From contig DOWG01000118.1 of NCBI GenBank assembly GCA_003519685.1, positions 1 to 7,431 of the forward strand: a DNA stretch of 7,431 nucleotides. Direction: 5' to 3'. A model generated the notes under the pieces. The model saw nothing but the letters and a program-made list of their open reading frames with translations. It was not told the DNA's origin and searched no databases. Both the position numbers and the translations under genes were made by a program. Source of the DNA: Lachnospiraceae bacterium (GTDB lineage: Bacteria > Bacillota > Clostridia > Lachnospirales > Lachnospiraceae). Shown one piece after another: positions 6,251 through 7,431 of the stretch (position 1 is the first letter of the stretch; each line of letters begins with the position of its first letter).

Positions 6251-7109
6251 AAGGACTGGTCACACTCCTCCCATTGCCGATACCAAGCGTCAGATAGACT
6301 GAGGTGCTGGAAAGGGATTTATGTCCCATAGCTTCCTTAATAGTCATGATGTCAGTACCTGCTTCATACAGATGAAGTCCAAATCCATGACGGAGGCTGT
6401 GTAGCGTGTAGCCTGCGTCGGAAAGCCCTAAGATAGAGAGCCATTTTTTAAACGTGTTATAAACAGATTGTTGGTGAATATGGGAATCTTCCTTCTGTCC
6501 GGGAAAGAGCCAATCCTGCTTTTTTGCAGAGGGATGGAATGTGCGGATGTAGGCAACCAGTAGACCATAAGCCCTTTCGGAAAGAACAGCATAACGGTCA
6601 GAGCGGTTTTTGCTTCTGGTTATGTAGATGCAGTGTCTAGAATGATAGATATCACCACATTTGAGGCGTGTGAGCTCACTGACTCTAATGCCGGAAGAGT
6701 ATAATAGAGCCAGTTCCGCTTTATGTTTTGGATTGTAAACAGAGTCAATGATGGAATTTACCTCAGCCTTGGTTGGAACTTTAGGAAGAAGTTCGTCATA
6801 GTGAAGATAAGGAATCTGATAGCGATCCCAATCACGGTGCAGAACATACTGATAGAAATCACGTAGCTGGGCGATATGAACGTTCACGGTACGAGGATTT
6901 AGTTCTCTGACTTCCTTTAGAAATCGAATATAGGAACGGAGTTGTTCCCACGAAATATCGGAAAGTGGTTTTGAAGAAAGTACAGACTCCGTCCATTCAA
7001 TGAACTGGGTCATATAAGAGGAGTAGGTAGTAATCGTGCCCGGCGCAAGGTCACGGAACGAAAGAATATCGATATGTTGCTTTAAATAGTTTGTATTTGC
7101 GTCATTCAT
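6240..7109 (-). CDS. Tyrosine recombinase (phage integrase / XerC-D type)
   Basis: Enzymes of this family cut and rejoin DNA through a 3'-phosphotyrosine, for excision, integration or dimer resolution. The 289-residue product has an N-terminal SAM-like core-binding domain (about 1-100) and a catalytic domain with the full set: R142 (SSGIRVSE), K167 (TRSKNR), H237 and R240 (HSLRH), H263 (MGHKS) and Y272 (SVYLTL). The frame is open for 47 more codons upstream, but AGGAGGG eight bases before the ATG at 7107-7109 settles the start, and the upstream stretch does not look like this family. It precedes the transposase and overlaps it by 11 bases, so both are made from one message. It might resolve a dimer or circular intermediate of the HUH transposition; that role is inference. 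Confidence 0.93.
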   Translation of the reverse strand: MNDANTNYLKQHIDILSFRDLAPGTITTYSSYMTQFIEWTESVLSSKPLSDISWEQLRSYIRFLKEVRELNPRTVNVHIAQLRDFYQYVLHRDWDRYQIPYLHYDELLPKVPTKAEVNSIIDSVYNPKHKAELALLYSSGIRVSELTRLKCGDIYHSRHCIYITRSKNRSDRYAVLSERAYGLLVAYIRTFHPSAKKQDWLFPGQKEDSHIHQQSVYNTFKKWLSILGLSDAGYTLHSLRHGFGLHLYEAGTDIMTIKEAMGHKSLSSTSVYLTLGIGNGRSVTSPYDV

Positions 7110-7308
7110 AAAATGAGCCCTCCTGTAAAGATAATTGTAATTGGTAACAAAAATCTTTGCAGGTGGTGCACGAATGGACTTGAAAATAAATAAAAATGTC
7201 GTTATACTCATACTTGTAAGGACCCTTCGGTATGAGAGCAGTGTCGCCAAACAAAGAGCTCATCTGAGGGGTTTTCTTTCGTTAAGATGAGTTAAGTATA
7301 AAAGAAAA
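7110..7308 (-). promoter_or_regulatory. Leader of the recombinase-transposase operon with CTCAT/ATGAG half-sites
   Basis: This stretch has no convincing gene. CTCATAC (7207-7213) pairs with GTATGAG (7230-7236), and CTCATCT (7259-7265) pairs with AGATGAG (7285-7291). The CTCAT/ATGAG cores therefore alternate in orientation at about 25-28-base intervals (7207, 7232, 7259, 7287). A fifth ATGAG is at 7113, just upstream of the recombinase start codon. On the minus strand GTATGAG runs straight into TATAAC (7201-7206), a possible -10, although no -35 is visible. The pattern suits operator or recombinase-binding sites near a promoter; no protein can be assigned. Confidence 0.4.
7118..7124 (-). promoter_or_regulatory. 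Ribosome binding site that fixes the recombinase start
   Basis: AGGAGGG on the minus strand lies eight bases before the ATG at 7107-7109. It is the strongest start signal in the element and decides against the longer open frame beginning at 7250. Confidence 0.85.
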
Positions 7309-7362
7309 GCTGCGCCAAAGCAATAGGCACAGCCAAAAAACTTGGAAGGGCTTTCGCGCAGC
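7309..7362. repeat. Hairpin at the right end of the element
   Basis: GCTGCGCCAAAGC (7309-7321) and GCTTTCGCGCAGC (7350-7362) pair at 12 of 13 positions around a 28-base loop. The right arm overlaps the first two bases of the terminal repeat at 7361. It is GC-rich in an AT-rich leader. Hairpins next to the ends are known in single-strand transposing elements, so this may mark the termination (terIS) end. Confidence 0.7.
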
Positions 7363-7380
7363 ATGCGTGATTTGGTTCAA
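7361..7380 (+). repeat. Right terminal inverted repeat
   Basis: GCATGCGTGATTTGGTTCAA is the reverse complement of 4824-4843 with 19 of 20 identities. The next base makes CAAG across the boundary (7378-7381). The 51 bases beyond it (7381-7431) are AT-rich flank in which I see no supported feature. Confidence 0.85.
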
Positions 7381-7431
7381 GATACATAACCATAAGTACT
7401 TATTTGACTTCTGGCAAAGATACAATCTATC

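Larger units (their letters stand above)
4824..7380 (-). mobile_element. IS91-like element with HUH transposase and tyrosine recombinase
   Basis: A 2557-base unit is bounded by 20-bp inverted repeats and carries two overlapping minus-strand genes, a tyrosine recombinase and then a HUH transposase. The transposase family is known to move by single-strand, rolling-circle-like transfer from an origin end (oriIS) to a termination end (terIS). By IS91 precedent oriIS lies beyond the 3' end of the transposase gene, here the left end. No target duplication flanks the repeats, which fits that mechanism. It lies behind a tRNA-Leu and a small unknown gene. The true ends could be a few bases different, or include the hairpin at 4750-4821, because no empty site is available for comparison. 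Confidence 0.75.

Noticed and set aside
7110..7250. N-terminal extension of the recombinase starting at 7250
   Set aside because: The strong AGGAGGG before the ATG at 7109 and the family's usual N-terminus favour the shorter form; the extension overlaps the probable promoter and half-sites.
7374..7381. GGTTCAAG at the right end resembles the T-loop of a tRNA, suggesting a tRNA att site
   Set aside because: Only eight bases match, the tRNA-Leu here has GGTTCGAG, and no further tRNA 3' sequence follows. The motif is better explained as part of the terminal repeat.
7286..7431. Plus-strand frame open to the window edge across the right terminal repeat
   Set aside because: No start codon with a ribosome binding site, and it runs through the hairpin and the repeat. 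Forty-eight open codons can occur by chance. A real gene could begin further right, which this window cannot show.
1..7431. CRISPR array or other clustered direct repeats
   Set aside because: No regularly spaced direct repeats are visible; the repeats present are inverted and belong to hairpins, half-sites or the element ends.

Overview
This window looks like chromosome from a moderately AT-rich Firmicute. A clostridial, Lachnospiraceae-like host is the best guess, from the polA-coaE gene pair, a DNA polymerase I with an eroded proofreading domain, strong AGGAGG-type ribosome binding sites and a tRNA without an encoded CCA end. The genus cannot be read from the sequence.

Left part (1-3900), housekeeping. 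Three genes run leftward on the minus strand: a small membrane-anchored zinc-finger (zf-HC2) protein of the anti-sigma type, polA (DNA polymerase I) and coaE (dephospho-CoA kinase). The gaps are short (66 and 13 bases), so they probably form one transcript started near 3971. polA has an odd leader: a perfect Shine-Dalgarno sequence lies too far upstream and a six-codon mini-ORF overlaps the polA start. At the extreme left edge an open frame on the plus strand, possibly the end of a convergent gene, stops inside a terminator-like hairpin.

Middle part (3900-4750). A plus-strand tRNA-Leu (anticodon CAA) has a good promoter and a clear rho-independent terminator. Behind it lies a small gene of unknown function. 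Its promoter, ribosome binding site and ATG sit in one frame and its body in another, which suggests a one-base frameshift after about ten codons.

Right part (4750-7431), a mobile element. A tyrosine recombinase gene and an IS91-type HUH transposase with two candidate catalytic tyrosines overlap by 11 bases on the minus strand. They are enclosed by 20-bp terminal inverted repeats (19 of 20 identical, 4824-4843 and 7361-7380). Each repeat touches a strong hairpin, outside the repeat on the left and inside it on the right. Five CTCAT/ATGAG half-sites lie upstream of the recombinase gene. This roughly 2.56-kb unit combines two unrelated DNA-cutting chemistries in one operon and is the most interesting part of the window. 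A linked tyrosine recombinase has been reported for some IS91-family members, so the gene pairing itself may not be new; the termini and the arrangement of hairpins deserve attention.
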